Source of the DNA: PALSA-505 sp036267135 | Lineage (GTDB): Bacteria; Actinomycetota; Actinomycetes; Streptosporangiales; Streptosporangiaceae | Length of the DNA: 64,000 nt | Direction of reading: 5' to 3' | Assembly: GCA_036267135.1 (NCBI GenBank) | Contig: DATAWQ010000037.1 | Location: 42,744 to 106,743, forward strand | Shown here: positions 1 through 10,925 of the stretch, one piece after another | How the letters are laid out: each line of letters begins with the position of its first letter | Numbering within the stretch: position 1 is the first letter of the stretch | Notes under the pieces: model-generated | What the model was told of the DNA's origin: nothing | Database searches by the model: none | Seen by the model: only the letters and a program-made list of their open reading frames with translations | Program-made: the position numbers and the translations under genes

Positions 1-1264
1 AGAGGGCGTCCGCGGGGGCGAGGTCGCCGGGGTGCATCAGGCGGACGGTGCCGTACTCGCCGTCGAAGCCGGCCTCCCTGATCACTTCGCCGCGGCGCAG
101 CCTGGCGATGGCCTCGGCGAGCAGGCCGCCGCCGATCTTGGTGATCTCGTCCAGTGGGGCGTCGGTCAGGATCTCGATCTCCGGGCCGAGCGCGGCGACC
201 AGCTTGCCGGCCTCGGCGGCGACCTTCTTGCTCTGCGGGCCGACGGACATGATCTCGCCGATGATCTGGGGCAGCCTGATCAGGTTCGTGCTGGACGGGG
301 CCTTCGCGGGCTGGTAGCCGAGCGGCCGGTCGGCCAGCATCGCCACCCGGTTCAGGACGCCGACGGTCAAAGGCTTATCGCATTTCGGGCAAATGCCCCG
401 ATAGTCGCGCGTCTGTTCCGGTTCGAGCCTGACGCCGCATTTCCTGTGACCGTCCAGGTGATACTTGCCTTCCTCCGGATAGAACTCGATCGTGCCGGCC
501 AGGCCGTCGCCGGTCCGCAGCGCGTCGGCCATCTCGAAGTAATCAAGGCCGGTGCTAAACGTCGTCGCCTCGCGGCCGAGCATCGGAGGCGAGTGCGCGT
601 CGGAGTTGCTTACCAGCCGATAGGAGTCGAGCGTCGAGCACATCCAGTTCATCGGCGGATCGGAGGACAGCCCGGTCTCGACGGCGAAAACGTGATCTGC
701 CAGATCGGCATAGCAGTCGGCCACGCGATCGAACCCTGACTTCGAACCGAGTACGGCGAACCAGGGGGTCCACACGTGCGCCGGCACGAGATAACATCCG
801 GGCCCGCCGTTAAGTGTGATCTCCAACAGATCGCGAGAGTCCAGGCCCAGGATCGGGCGACCGTCAGAGGCCAGGTTTCCGATCTTGGAAAGGGCCGTGG
901 TAATGCGGTCGGCCGCCTCGAACGTGGGTGCGTAGAGCAGATGATGCACTTTTCTTGTTCGATCGTCCCTGCGGTAGATAGTGGAGATCTCTACCGACAG
1001 CATGAAGCGAACCGGGCGGTCGCAGCTTGGCGCAGTTTTACGTCGCAATTGCGTCTGGAGATCTTCCCGCAGCTTGAACAGGCCTGGCTCGGCCGGGACA
1101 AGCGACTCCTTCAGTTCTTCGGACCACGCGGGATGGGTGAAGTCGCCGGTGCCCACCACCGTGATCCCTTTCCGCAGCGCCCACCAGGCAAGATTCGGTA
1201 TGTCGCAGTCTTTGCTGCAGGCGCGTGAGAACCTGGAGTGGATGTGGGTATCCGCGTGGAACAT
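1..1264 (-). CDS. PHP-domain protein, endonuclease Q-like (3' end outside window)
   Basis: Translated from the minus strand, the frame starts MFHADTHIHSRFS and stays open to the window edge, so the C-terminus is missing. PHP-type metal motifs are visible: HADTHIH at the N-terminus, TGDFTHP near residue 40, PAH near 165 and SNSDAH near 225. A Cys-containing stretch (KCG...CPKC) follows near residues 260-290, like the zinc-binding insert of the endonuclease Q / UvrD-associated PHP family. EndoQ enzymes cut DNA 5' of deaminated bases; that role is inferred from family resemblance only. The ATG at 1264 was chosen because MFHADTHIHS is the usual family start, but its Shine-Dalgarno is weak. It is divergent from the small membrane gene at 1516. 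Confidence 0.75.
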   Translation of the reverse strand, partial: MFHADTHIHSRFSRACSKDCDIPNLAWWALRKGITVVGTGDFTHPAWSEELKESLVPAEPGLFKLREDLQTQLRRKTAPSCDRPVRFMLSVEISTIYRRDDRTRKVHHLLYAPTFEAADRITTALSKIGNLASDGRPILGLDSRDLLEITLNGGPGCYLVPAHVWTPWFAVLGSKSGFDRVADCYADLADHVFAVETGLSSDPPMNWMCSTLDSYRLVSNSDAHSPPMLGREATTFSTGLDYFEMADALRTGDGLAGTIEFYPEEGKYHLDGHRKCGVRLEPEQTRDYRGICPKCDKPLTVGVLNRVAMLADRPLGYQPAKAPSSTNLIRLPQIIGEIMSVGPQSKKVAAEAGKLVAALGPEIEILTDAPLDEITKIGGGLLAEAIARLRRGEVIREAGFDGEYGTVRLMHPGDLAPADAL

Positions 1265-1515
1265 GCCACCGTCGCTAACTTGGGCCGGTTGCGGGAAAGT
1301 ATGCTGCCGCCGATCCTGCCACGCGGCACCGACAGGTGACCGCCTGCCGGGCCGTTTGGGGGCATGCGTCACAATGCCTAGACAGGGCGCGTGGCGCTGG
1401 CCATGTTGTACTGGCCATATCACACGGCGCTGCACGTTAGGCACAAGTATCGCTGGTGCGAGGTTCTCCGGTGCTCAAAGGGACCGGAGTGAAGTAGCGG
1501 AAGGAGTGAGACGAC

Positions 1516-1764
1516 TTGCAGGACCTGGCTGTGCTCACGCCATCGCTGATTGTGTGCGTGGCCTTCCTCGCCGGGGTGTTCGCCCTGCTGCGCCATGAGA
1601 TGGCGCCGAAGCGGCGCAACCGTGAAGACGGCAGCTCGGCCGCGGATATGTCGGCCGGTGACCCGATTTCTGCCCAGGAAGAGTCGGCGGCAACTACTAC
1701 ACCTGAGCCTGATGAGGCGGGAGATCAGCCGGCTGGAAGGCGTTCGCCGGGGCGGGCGCGATAG
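1516..1764 (+). CDS. Small single-pass membrane protein
   Basis: 82-residue protein with one N-terminal membrane segment (about residues 6-26, VLTPSLIVCVAFLAGVFALL). A short basic stretch (RHEMAPKRRNR) and a charged, Ser/Thr/Glu-rich tail follow. Start is TTG at 1516, supported by AAGGAG at 1501-1506 nine bases upstream. Proteins of this layout (LAVLTP...FLRHEM) recur in actinomycetes as conserved hypotheticals; no function is known to me. The positive-inside pattern suggests the N-terminus lies outside and the tail in the cytoplasm. A hairpin at 1776-1795 may end its transcript, separating it from lsr2. Confidence 0.7.
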   Translation: MQDLAVLTPSLIVCVAFLAGVFALLRHEMAPKRRNREDGSSAADMSAGDPISAQEESAATTTPEPDEAGDQPAGRRSPGRAR

Positions 1765-1775
1765 TCGGCCTTGCC

Positions 1776-1795
1776 GGATTCATGTAGATGAATCC
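1776..1795 (+). terminator. Hairpin after small membrane gene
   Basis: Perfect 8-bp stem (GGATTCAT/ATGAATCC) with a 4-base loop, 11 bases after the stop at 1764. There is no T-run, as is common in high-GC actinobacterial terminators. Confidence 0.4.
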
Positions 1796-1886
1796 CGATG
1801 CTGATTACGCAGAGTTACAGGAGCCATTCGTACAGCTTGCTTCCTCTTCTAGAGAAAAACTCATGGGCGATTCTCCGTGTCAGGAA

Positions 1887-1916
1887 TTGTCAAGGCAAGT
1901 AGCCCGGGTATATGTT
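1887..1916 (+). promoter_or_regulatory. Candidate lsr2 promoter
   Basis: TTGTCA at 1887-1892 and TATGTT at 1911-1916 with an 18-base spacer resemble a housekeeping sigma-70 promoter. They lie 44 bases upstream of the lsr2 start in a locally AT-rich stretch. Confidence 0.4.
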
Positions 1917-1959
1917 TGCTGCCTAAATATACTTACTCCCAGCGAAGGGCTGGCACCCC

Positions 1960-2292
1960 ATGGCTCAGAAGGTGAAGGTGACGGTCGTCTGCGACCTTCC
2001 CCACGACGGCGAGGTCGAAGGACAGGAGACAGTTCAGTTCTCCTTTGACGGCAGCGCCTACGAGATCGACCTATGCCCCAAGCACACCAAGGAACTGCGG
2101 GAAAAGATGGGGCAGTATGCAGACCACGCGCGCAGGGCGAGCGGCGGCGGACGGCGGCGGCGGCCGCGTAGCGGGCCGGGCCGTGAGCGTAGCGGAGAAA
2201 TCAGGGCGTGGGCCAAGCAGCGCGGTTACAAGGTGAGTGAGCGCGGCCGCATTCCCGCCACCATCATTGCCGAGTACGAAGCAAACCACTAA
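1960..2292 (+). CDS. lsr2: Lsr2 nucleoid-associated protein / xenogeneic silencer
   Basis: 110 residues, the normal Lsr2 length. The N-terminal half (MAQKVKVTVVCDL...) is the beta-rich oligomerisation domain. A basic linker (SGGGRRRRPR) leads to the C-terminal DNA-binding domain with the AT-hook-like RGR at residues 95-97 inside SERGRIPA. Lsr2 bridges AT-rich DNA and silences acquired genes in actinobacteria. Position directly upstream of clpC matches the conserved lsr2-clpC order. The 5' leader can form a small hairpin (CCAGC-GAAGG-GCTGG, 1939-1953) that places the purine-rich ribosome-binding stretch in its loop. Confidence 0.95.
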   Translation: MAQKVKVTVVCDLPHDGEVEGQETVQFSFDGSAYEIDLCPKHTKELREKMGQYADHARRASGGGRRRRPRSGPGRERSGEIRAWAKQRGYKVSERGRIPATIIAEYEANH

Positions 2293-2433
2293 GCGAAGTA
2301 AGGGCCGGCCGAGAGGCGCGGGCCGTCTTGCCCGGCTAACCGTGTCCTCATCCCACACATCGGCAGCACGCCGGGCGGTGAAGAGGGATGGGGACCCAGG
2401 CGGGGGATATCTGTACTTCCTGCGACTGCTGCG

Positions 2434-2460
2434 CGGCCCGCTGCCATCGGCAGCGGGCCG
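2434..2460 (+). terminator. lsr2 terminator hairpin
   Basis: Perfect 12-bp stem (CGGCCCGCTGCC / GGCAGCGGGCCG) with loop ATC, followed by TTCGCTT. It lies 141 bp after the lsr2 stop. Confidence 0.6.
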
Positions 2461-2476
2461 TTCGCTTGCGGCGTAC
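2460..2476 (+). promoter_or_regulatory. Candidate ClgR operator upstream of clpC
   Basis: GTTCGCTTGCGGCGTAC differs by one base from the published Streptomyces ClgR consensus GTTCGCY-N4-RCGAAC. ClgR activates clpC and clpP genes in actinobacteria. The site is 170 bp upstream of the clpC start, so a promoter would be expected between them. It overlaps the last base of the terminator stem, so chance similarity is possible. Confidence 0.4.
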
Positions 2477-2645
2477 TCGGAACACCTGTGCCCCTTCACG
2501 AGGTTGGATGGGATGAAGGCCCGTTATCGGGGAACGTCTTCGGCGTGTGGTGTGCGCGGACGGCGTGGCCCGGCACCTGGCTAGGTTGCGGGAAGGACAG
2601 AACCGGACGTCCCGGGTCTGCCGACCGCTCTGTGAGGAGCGCGAG

Positions 2646-5210
<2,565 letters not shown>

Positions 5211-5223
5211 TAAGCCTGGGTGC

Positions 5224-5258
5224 CAGCGAGCCGCCTGCGTTCAGCAGGCGGCTCGCTG
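5224..5258 (+). terminator. clpC terminator (also faces mutY)
   Basis: Perfect 15-bp stem (CAGCGAGCCGCCTGC / GCAGGCGGCTCGCTG) with a 5-base loop GTTCA, 13 bases after the clpC stop. It lies between the convergent clpC and mutY genes and can act on both strands. Confidence 0.8.
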
Positions 5259-5332
5259 TGCGTTCCGGACGGGCCGGGGCAGACGCGCCGGGCGGGGGCA
5301 CCGGGGCTGCCTGCAGGCGGGCTCAGGCGGGC

Positions 5333-6229
5333 TCAGGCGGTCGGGAGGGTGAAGGTGTTGTGGTCGTGCGGCTCGACCAGGCCGTCGGCCACCAGGCCGT
5401 CCAGGGCGCGGGCCCGGCGGATGGGGTCGGGCCAGGCGGGGACGAGCTGGCCAGCGGTGAGCGGGCTCTGGGCGTCGCGGAGCAGGGCCATGAGGGCGCC
5501 GCGGCATTGCCGGTCGGTGCCCTCGTAGCGCTGGGTGGGGCGCTTGACGCCGGATTCCGGGCGGCCCGACAGCAGCCAGACACAGTCTGCCGCCACCGGG
5601 CACTGCGCGCAGCGCGGCCGGGCGGCGGTGCAGACCAGGGCGCCCAGTTCCATCACGGCCACCGACCAGCGGGCGGCGGTGGCCGGCTCGGCGGGGAGCA
5701 GGGACTCGGCCAGCCTGGCTTCGGCGGCGGACTGGCTGGGGGCGGGGAACTGGCGGCCGGTGATCAGGCGGGCCAGCACGCGGCGGACATTGGTGTCGAG
5801 CACCGCGTGCCGCTGGCCGAACGCGAAGCTGGCTATCGCTGCCGCGGTGTAACCGCCGACGCCGGGCAGGCCGAGCAGCGCCGCGTGTGCTTGCGGCACC
5901 TCGCCGCCGTACTGTTCGGTGAGGATGCGTGCGGTGGCGTGCAGCCGCAGGGCCCGTCGTGGGTAACCGAGCCTGCCCCACTGCCTGACCGCTTCCCCGG
6001 CCGGAGCGGCGGCCAGCGCCTTCGGATTCGGCCAGCGTTCCAGCCAGGCGCGATAGGCGGGCAGCACCCGGGTGACCGGCGTCTGCTGGAGCATGAACTC
6101 GCTCACCAGCACGGCCCACGGCGATGCGTCAGGCCGGCGCCACGGCAGGTCCCGCTGGTGCTCCCCATACCAGGACAGGACCGCCCAGGACAAGACCGCG
6201 TCATGCTGCCGTTGCGTCATCCCCGCCAA
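5333..6229 (-). CDS. mutY: A/G-specific adenine glycosylase MutY
   Basis: Removes adenine mispaired with 8-oxoguanine. The catalytic Glu is in SEFMLQQT, the helix-hairpin-helix is LPGVGGYTAAAI, and the catalytic Asp is in VLDTNVRR. The Fe-S cluster ligands fit C-x6-C-x2-C-x5-C near residues 198-214 (CTAARPRCAQCPVAADC). The NUDIX-like C-terminal domain is short, as in other actinobacterial MutY (about 300 residues). Start is TTG at 6229 because GGAGG (6235-6239 on the complement) is 5 bases away. The in-frame ATG at 6220 would be 14 bases away. A 10-bp tandem duplication around 5311-5340 copies the stop-codon region. Confidence 0.93.
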   Translation of the reverse strand: MAGMTQRQHDAVLSWAVLSWYGEHQRDLPWRRPDASPWAVLVSEFMLQQTPVTRVLPAYRAWLERWPNPKALAAAPAGEAVRQWGRLGYPRRALRLHATARILTEQYGGEVPQAHAALLGLPGVGGYTAAAIASFAFGQRHAVLDTNVRRVLARLITGRQFPAPSQSAAEARLAESLLPAEPATAARWSVAVMELGALVCTAARPRCAQCPVAADCVWLLSGRPESGVKRPTQRYEGTDRQCRGALMALLRDAQSPLTAGQLVPAWPDPIRRARALDGLVADGLVEPHDHNTFTLPTA

Positions 6230-6298
6230 GATAGCCTCCGCACCTGGACGCCGGCGGGTCGGCGGGATTACTCAGCGTAAGAGCAGCATACTGTGTGC

Positions 6299-7111
6299 AT
6301 GGATCCGATTACCCCACGTAACCGGAACCGGGAGAGCGGGCCGGGCGGCCGGCAGGTCACGCCGGAGGTCTACTGGCGCAGGAGACTGTTCGCACTCGCG
6401 GCAGGCCTGGCGGTCTTCGGGCTGCTGGCCTGGGCGGTCGGCGGTGCCGCGTCCCACCCGAGGGCGGCGGCGACTTCATTCAACCAGCCGCAGCAGCAGG
6501 ACAGCCCGACCGGCTTCCCGACGCCGACCATGTCCAGCGTGTCACCGATGATCTCACCGAGCGTGTCGTCCGGTCCGTCGACGTCGTCCAGCGGGTCGCC
6601 ATCGCCGTCACCGTCCGCCAGCGGCGGCAAGGATCACGGCAAGCACGCCAAGAAGGCCAAAAAGCCGGCCAAGCACCACCAAGCCAAGACGCACGCGCGG
6701 ACGGGCGGGATCAACGCCCCCGGTGATGACTGCCCCGGCCATGACGTCGTGATCAGCCTGACCGCCAACGGCGACAGCTTCGGCGTCGGCGGGCACCCCG
6801 AGTTCACCGTGGACGTGGTCTCCACGGCGGGCAAGACCTGCGCGTTCAACATCGGCGCCAAGTACCTGACCGCGGTTGTCGAGTCGGGTGGGGTCAGGGA
6901 ATGGGGCTCGGCCGACTGCTACCACGGCGCGGGGAGCCAGGTCGCCATGCTGCACCGCGGCGTGCCCGTGCGGCGGAAGTTCAGCTGGGACCGGATGCTC
7001 TCCTCGCCGGGGTGCCACCTGGCCCCCACGCACGCGCGACCGGGCACCTACACGGCCACCGTGTCGGACGCCGGGGTGCACAGCCGCACCGTCGTCTTCA
7101 CCCTGCGCTGA
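6299..7111 (+). CDS. Membrane-anchored protein with extracellular beta-domain
   Basis: 270 residues. A basic cytoplasmic N-terminus (about 1-28) is followed by one membrane segment (LFALAAGLAVFGLLAWAVGG). A Ser/Thr/Pro-rich linker and a Lys/His-rich stretch (DHGKHAKKAKKPAKHHQAK) lead to an extracellular domain from about residue 140. That domain has four Cys (GDDCPGH, KTCAFN, ADCYHG, PGCHLAP) that could form two disulfides. By position between mutY and radA it matches the conserved membrane protein of the mycobacterial radA-mutY locus (Rv3587c). Function is unknown. The ATG at 6299 lacks a clear Shine-Dalgarno and a GTG lies two codons upstream. Confidence 0.8.
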   Translation: MDPITPRNRNRESGPGGRQVTPEVYWRRRLFALAAGLAVFGLLAWAVGGAASHPRAAATSFNQPQQQDSPTGFPTPTMSSVSPMISPSVSSGPSTSSSGSPSPSPSASGGKDHGKHAKKAKKPAKHHQAKTHARTGGINAPGDDCPGHDVVISLTANGDSFGVGGHPEFTVDVVSTAGKTCAFNIGAKYLTAVVESGGVREWGSADCYHGAGSQVAMLHRGVPVRRKFSWDRMLSSPGCHLAPTHARPGTYTATVSDAGVHSRTVVFTLR

Positions 7112-7144
7112 CCGGGCCGCGGCGGCGCGCCCTGAGCCGGAGCG

Positions 7145-8602
7145 TCAGTCGGGCGGTTCGGCGCCGGGCACCGCGCAGTCGCCCAGGATGACGGCGATCG
7201 CCGCGGTCACGTCGGCAACCTCCCTGATCTCCATGGGCTGGCCGTGGCTGTCCCGGTCCGCCGGCTCCAGCGAAGGCGGGGCGGTGGAAGGGAGGGCGGC
7301 CGAAGCCACCGGCACGATCGCCCGCCGGAAGCCGAGCCGCTGCGCCTCGGCGATCCGCCTCGCCAGGGCGGGCACCCGGCGTATCTCGCCGGCCAGGCCG
7401 ACCTCACCGATGGCCACCACGTCGCTGGGCACGCTCAGGTTGGCCCGGCAGCTCGCGATGGCCAGCACCACCGCCAGGTCGACCGAAGGCTCGGTGAGCT
7501 TCACCCCGCCCACCGTGGCCGCGAACACGTCGTGCCGCTCCAGGTTCATCTTGATCCGCTGCTTCAGCACGCCGATCAGCATTCCCAGCCGGGACGAGTC
7601 GAGGCCCGAGGTGACCCGGCGCGGCAGGTCGGCGCCGGACCGGCCGGTCAGCGCCTGCACCTCGGCCACCAGGGCGCGGCGGCCCTCCATCGTTACGGTC
7701 ACACATGTGCCCGGCACCGGCTCGCAGCGCTGGGACAGAAACAGGCCGCTCGGGTCCGGCAGCCCGATCAAGCCGTACTCGCCCAGGTCGAAACAGCCGA
7801 TCTCATCGGTCGGGCCGAACCGGTTCTTGACCGCGCGGACGATGCGCAACTGGGAGTGCCGGTCGCCCTCGAACTGCAGCACGACGTCCACCAGGTGCTC
7901 CAGGGCCCGCGGCCCGGCGATCGCGCCGTCCTTGGTCACATGGCCGACCAGCACGGTGGTCATCATGCGTTCCTTGGCGATCACGGCCAGGGCCGAGGCC
8001 ACCGCCCTGACGTGGGTCACGCCGCCCGGAGTGCCGTCCACCCCGGAGGCGGTGACGGTCTGCACCGAGTCCACGATGAGCAACTGGGGCTGCACCGCCT
8101 CGACGTGCCCGAGCACCGCGGACAGGCTGTTCTCGGCGGCCAGGAAGAGCTGCGGGTGCAGGGCGCCGACCCGGTCCGCGCGCAGCCGCACCTGGGCCGC
8201 GGGCTCCTCACCAGTCACGTAAAGCACCGGGCCGTGCGCGGCCGCCTGGGCGCACGCTTCGAGCAGCAGGGTCGACTTGCCCACCCCGGGCTCGCCGGCC
8301 AGCAGCAGCAACGCCCCCGGCACGAACCCGCCACCGAGCACGCGGTCGAGCTCGCCCATCCCGGTCGGCCTGGTCACGGCCGCGCTGGCGTCCACCTCGC
8401 CGATCGGGACCGCCGGCGTGCGCACCGGCCCCGCTGCCACGGCCCGCAGCCCGGCCTGCGCCAGCGCCGGGACCGCGGCCTCGTCGACCGTGCCCCAGGC
8501 CTGGCATTCCCCGCACCGGCCCACCCATTTCATGGTGCGCCAGCCGCAGGCCGAGCACTGGTAGGCCGCGGTCGCCGCCGACCCGGTGGATGACTTCGCC
8601 AT
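7145..8602 (-). CDS. radA: DNA repair protein RadA (Sms)
   Basis: 485 residues. The N-terminal zinc finger is CSACGW...CGECQ, Walker A is GEPGVGKST near residue 102, and the RadA-specific KNRFG motif is near 256. A Lon-protease-like C-terminal domain follows (SVDLAVVLAIASC..., AIGEVGLAGEIRRV). RadA is a DnaB-like helicase that promotes branch migration in recombination. In mycobacteria disA is its neighbour; no disA is present here. Confidence 0.95.
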   Translation of the reverse strand: MAKSSTGSAATAAYQCSACGWRTMKWVGRCGECQAWGTVDEAAVPALAQAGLRAVAAGPVRTPAVPIGEVDASAAVTRPTGMGELDRVLGGGFVPGALLLLAGEPGVGKSTLLLEACAQAAAHGPVLYVTGEEPAAQVRLRADRVGALHPQLFLAAENSLSAVLGHVEAVQPQLLIVDSVQTVTASGVDGTPGGVTHVRAVASALAVIAKERMMTTVLVGHVTKDGAIAGPRALEHLVDVVLQFEGDRHSQLRIVRAVKNRFGPTDEIGCFDLGEYGLIGLPDPSGLFLSQRCEPVPGTCVTVTMEGRRALVAEVQALTGRSGADLPRRVTSGLDSSRLGMLIGVLKQRIKMNLERHDVFAATVGGVKLTEPSVDLAVVLAIASCRANLSVPSDVVAIGEVGLAGEIRRVPALARRIAEAQRLGFRRAIVPVASAALPSTAPPSLEPADRDSHGQPMEIREVADVTAAIAVILGDCAVPGAEPPD

Positions 8603-8734
8603 GGCCGCACGCTAGCCGCCGCCTCTGACATTCACCGGGGCGGTCAGCGCCGGGCAGCGACCGGCATAAGCTAACAGTCTGTATGGCGAGGCAGCGGTAG
8701 GGCGCAGGGGAGCGCTAAGGCTCAGGGAGAGGCG

Positions 8735-9565
8735 TTGACGAAGACAGCCGGAGAGCCGCGCACACCCGTCGTCCTGTCCACCAGCTCCGTCTACCCAGAC
8801 AGCACGCCGGACGCGTTCGAGATGGCCGCCAGGCTCGGTTATGACGGCGTCGAGGTCATGGTCTACACCGACCCGGTCAGCCAGAACGTGGACGTCCTGC
8901 AGCGCCTGTCGGACTATCACCAGATCCCGGTGCTCGCCGTGCACGCGCCGTCCCTGCTGCTGACCCAGCGGGTGTGGGGCCGGGACGCCTGGGGCAAGCT
9001 GCACAAGTCCAAGGACGCGGCGGAACGGCTCGGCGCCCGGGTGGTGGTGCTGCATCCGCCGTTCCGCTGGCAGCGGGAGTACGCCCGCGACTTCGAGACC
9101 GGGCTGGCCGCGATGAGCGAGGAAACCGACGTGATCTTCGCGGTCGAGAACATGTACCCGCTGCGGGCCCGGGCCACCGAGGTGGTGCCGTACGCGCGGC
9201 ACTGGGATCCGGTCGGCCAGGACTACCCGCACGTCACGCTCGACCTCTCGCACACCGCCGCGTCCGGCTCCGACGCGCTGGCCATGGCCGCCGACCTGGG
9301 CGACCGGCTGGTCCACGTGCATCTGGCCGACGGCACCGGCGCGGTCATGCCGCCGGACGAGCACCTGGTCCCCGGCCGCGGCACCCAGCCGTGCGCGGCC
9401 CTGCTCACCAGGCTCAGCGCCGCCGGCTACCCGGGCAGCGTCGTGCTCGAGGTGAACACCCGCCGGGCCCTGTCCAAGGACGAACGGCAGGCCGACCTGG
9501 CCGAGTCGCTCGCGTTCGCCCGCAAGCACCTGGGCCAGACCGCGGAGCGAGTGGCCGCACACTAG
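8735..9565 (+). CDS. Sugar phosphate isomerase/epimerase family TIM-barrel protein
   Basis: 276 residues. Metal-ligand motifs of the AP endonuclease 2 / xylose isomerase-like superfamily are visible: VHAPS, VVLHPP, FAVENMYP, LDLSHTAASG, LVHVHLADG and a late EVNTR. The TTG start at 8735 follows AGGGAGAGG. Substrate cannot be assigned: the superfamily includes sugar epimerases and endonuclease IV, but the short loops and HVHLADG are more like the isomerase side. It is divergent from radA and convergent with dtd. Confidence 0.8.
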   Translation: MTKTAGEPRTPVVLSTSSVYPDSTPDAFEMAARLGYDGVEVMVYTDPVSQNVDVLQRLSDYHQIPVLAVHAPSLLLTQRVWGRDAWGKLHKSKDAAERLGARVVVLHPPFRWQREYARDFETGLAAMSEETDVIFAVENMYPLRARATEVVPYARHWDPVGQDYPHVTLDLSHTAASGSDALAMAADLGDRLVHVHLADGTGAVMPPDEHLVPGRGTQPCAALLTRLSAAGYPGSVVLEVNTRRALSKDERQADLAESLAFARKHLGQTAERVAAH

Positions 9566-9621
9566 GACGCGACCGGCCCGTCCTAATGTGCGGAACGGCC
9601 CAGGCCGCGGCCGGATCGGGC

Positions 9622-10047
9622 TCAGGCCTCCAGGATCAGCGTCACCGGGCCGTCGTTGACCAGCGCCACCTCCATGTGCGCGCCGAACACCCCGGTCTCC
9701 ACGTGAGCCCCGAGCGCGCGCAGCGCGGCGACGAAGTCCGCCACCAGCGGTTCGGCCACCGGCCCAGGCGCCGCGGCCAGCCAGGACGGACGGCGCCCCC
9801 GGCTGGTGTCGGCGTACAGCGTGAATTGGCTGATCACCAGCAGCGGCGCGGACAGGTCGGCCGCCGACCGCTCCCCGTCCAGGATCCGCAGGTGGTAGAC
9901 CTTGCGGGCCAGCGCCGCCGCCGTCTGCGCGGTGTCGGAGTGGGTCACGCCCACCAGCACGACCAGGCCGGGCACCGGCAGCTTTCCGGTAACGGCGCCC
10001 GCCACGGTGACACTCGCCTGGCTGGCCCGCTGGACGACAGCTCGCAC
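9622..10047 (-). CDS. dtd: D-aminoacyl-tRNA deacylase
   Basis: 141 residues, typical for DTD. It has the two family motifs SQFTLYADTSRGRRPSW and NDGPVTL (the Gly-cisPro motif), which form the D-chiral active site across the dimer. It hydrolyses D-amino acids mischarged onto tRNA. The ATG start lies 20 bp from the start of the divergent beta-keto-acid cleavage enzyme gene, so the two promoters must overlap. Confidence 0.93.
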   Translation of the reverse strand: MRAVVQRASQASVTVAGAVTGKLPVPGLVVLVGVTHSDTAQTAAALARKVYHLRILDGERSAADLSAPLLVISQFTLYADTSRGRRPSWLAAAPGPVAEPLVADFVAALRALGAHVETGVFGAHMEVALVNDGPVTLILEA

Positions 10048-10067
10048 GACAAGGCATTCTGCCCTTG

Positions 10068-10925
10068 ATGACTACGAAGATGGCAACGAACACGCCCACC
10101 GCCACCACACTGATCACGGTCGCGCCCACCGGCGCCGAGGCCGACAAGGCCAAGCATCCGCCGCTGCCGGTCACCATCGACGAGCTGGTGGCCACCGGCC
10201 GGCAGTGCGAGGCGGCCGGCGCCTCGGTGATCCACGTGCACATCAGGGACGACGAGGCCCGGCCCACCCTCGACCTGGCCAGGCTCAAGGACACCGTGCA
10301 GGCGCTGCGGGAGAACACCACCCTGATCGTTCAGCTGTCCACCGGCGGCGCGGTCACCGACAGCTATGAGGACCGGCTGGCCGTACTGGACGCCGGCCCG
10401 GACGGCTGCTCGCTCACCTGCGGCACGGTGAACTTCGGCGACGACGTGTTCATGAACCCGTGGACGTTCATCCGCGAGCTGTACCAGCGGACCAAGGACC
10501 TGCACGTGGTGCCGGAGTTCGAACTGTTCGACCTCGGTCACGTGGCCACCCTGAACCGGCTGCTTGACACCGACGGCGAGCCGTACGGCGGACACGTGCA
10601 CTGCGACCTGGTCATGGGCGTCCCCGGCGGGATGAACGGTGACGCGGCCACGCTGGTGAGCGCCGTCGAGGCACTCCCGGCCGGCGCCACCTGGTCGGCC
10701 ACCGGCATCGGCCGCAGCACCCTGCCGGTGATCTTCGCCGCGCTGTCGGCCGGCGGTCACCTGCGGGTCGGCATGGAAGACACCACCAGCTACGCGCGGG
10801 GCAGGCCGGTGGCCAGCAACGCCGAACTGGTCCAGCGCGCCGCCACGCTCACCGAACTCGTCCAGCGTCCGCCCATGCGCCCCTACCAGGCGCGTGCTTT
10901 CCTGGGAGTAGACGATCGCAACTGA
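10068..10925 (+). CDS. Beta-keto acid cleavage enzyme (BKACE, DUF849)
   Basis: 285 residues. BKACE motifs include TVAPTGAE at the N-terminus, VIHVHIRDDE (His-x-His-x-Arg, Zn ligands) near residue 60, and a late GMEDTTSYARGR segment. The family condenses a beta-keto acid with acetyl-CoA to give acetoacetate and a CoA ester; the substrate varies and cannot be read here. The start could be ATG 10068 or ATG 10080, and neither has a strong ribosome-binding site. Its 3' end overlaps the asparaginase frame by 11 bp, so the two are probably translated together. Confidence 0.85.
   Translation: MTTKMATNTPTATTLITVAPTGAEADKAKHPPLPVTIDELVATGRQCEAAGASVIHVHIRDDEARPTLDLARLKDTVQALRENTTLIVQLSTGGAVTDSYEDRLAVLDAGPDGCSLTCGTVNFGDDVFMNPWTFIRELYQRTKDLHVVPEFELFDLGHVATLNRLLDTDGEPYGGHVHCDLVMGVPGGMNGDAATLVSAVEALPAGATWSATGIGRSTLPVIFAALSAGGHLRVGMEDTTSYARGRPVASNAELVQRAATLTELVQRPPMRPYQARAFLGVDDRN
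10904..10908 (+). promoter_or_regulatory. Ribosome-binding site pointing to an ATC start
   Basis: GGGAG inside the end of the upstream gene, six bases before ATC at 10915. No ATG, GTG or TTG occurs in the asparaginase frame until GTG 11017, which would remove the conserved N-terminus. Confidence 0.45.

Larger units (their letters stand above)
2293..2645 (+). other. lsr2-clpC intergenic region (353 bp)
   Basis: No convincing gene. It holds the lsr2 terminator hairpin (2434-2460), a candidate ClgR operator immediately after it (2460-2476) and, at 2634-2639, the GAGGAG ribosome-binding site for clpC. The clpC promoter must lie here. Confidence 0.6.

Noticed and set aside
32..739. Long plus-strand open frames opposite the PHP gene
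   Set aside because: They are antisense shadows; the minus frame carries all PHP motifs.
1265..1515. GGCCAT direct repeats near 1400 and a 7-bp hairpin at 1466-1489 as operators
   Set aside because: Short, and expected by chance in this GC content.
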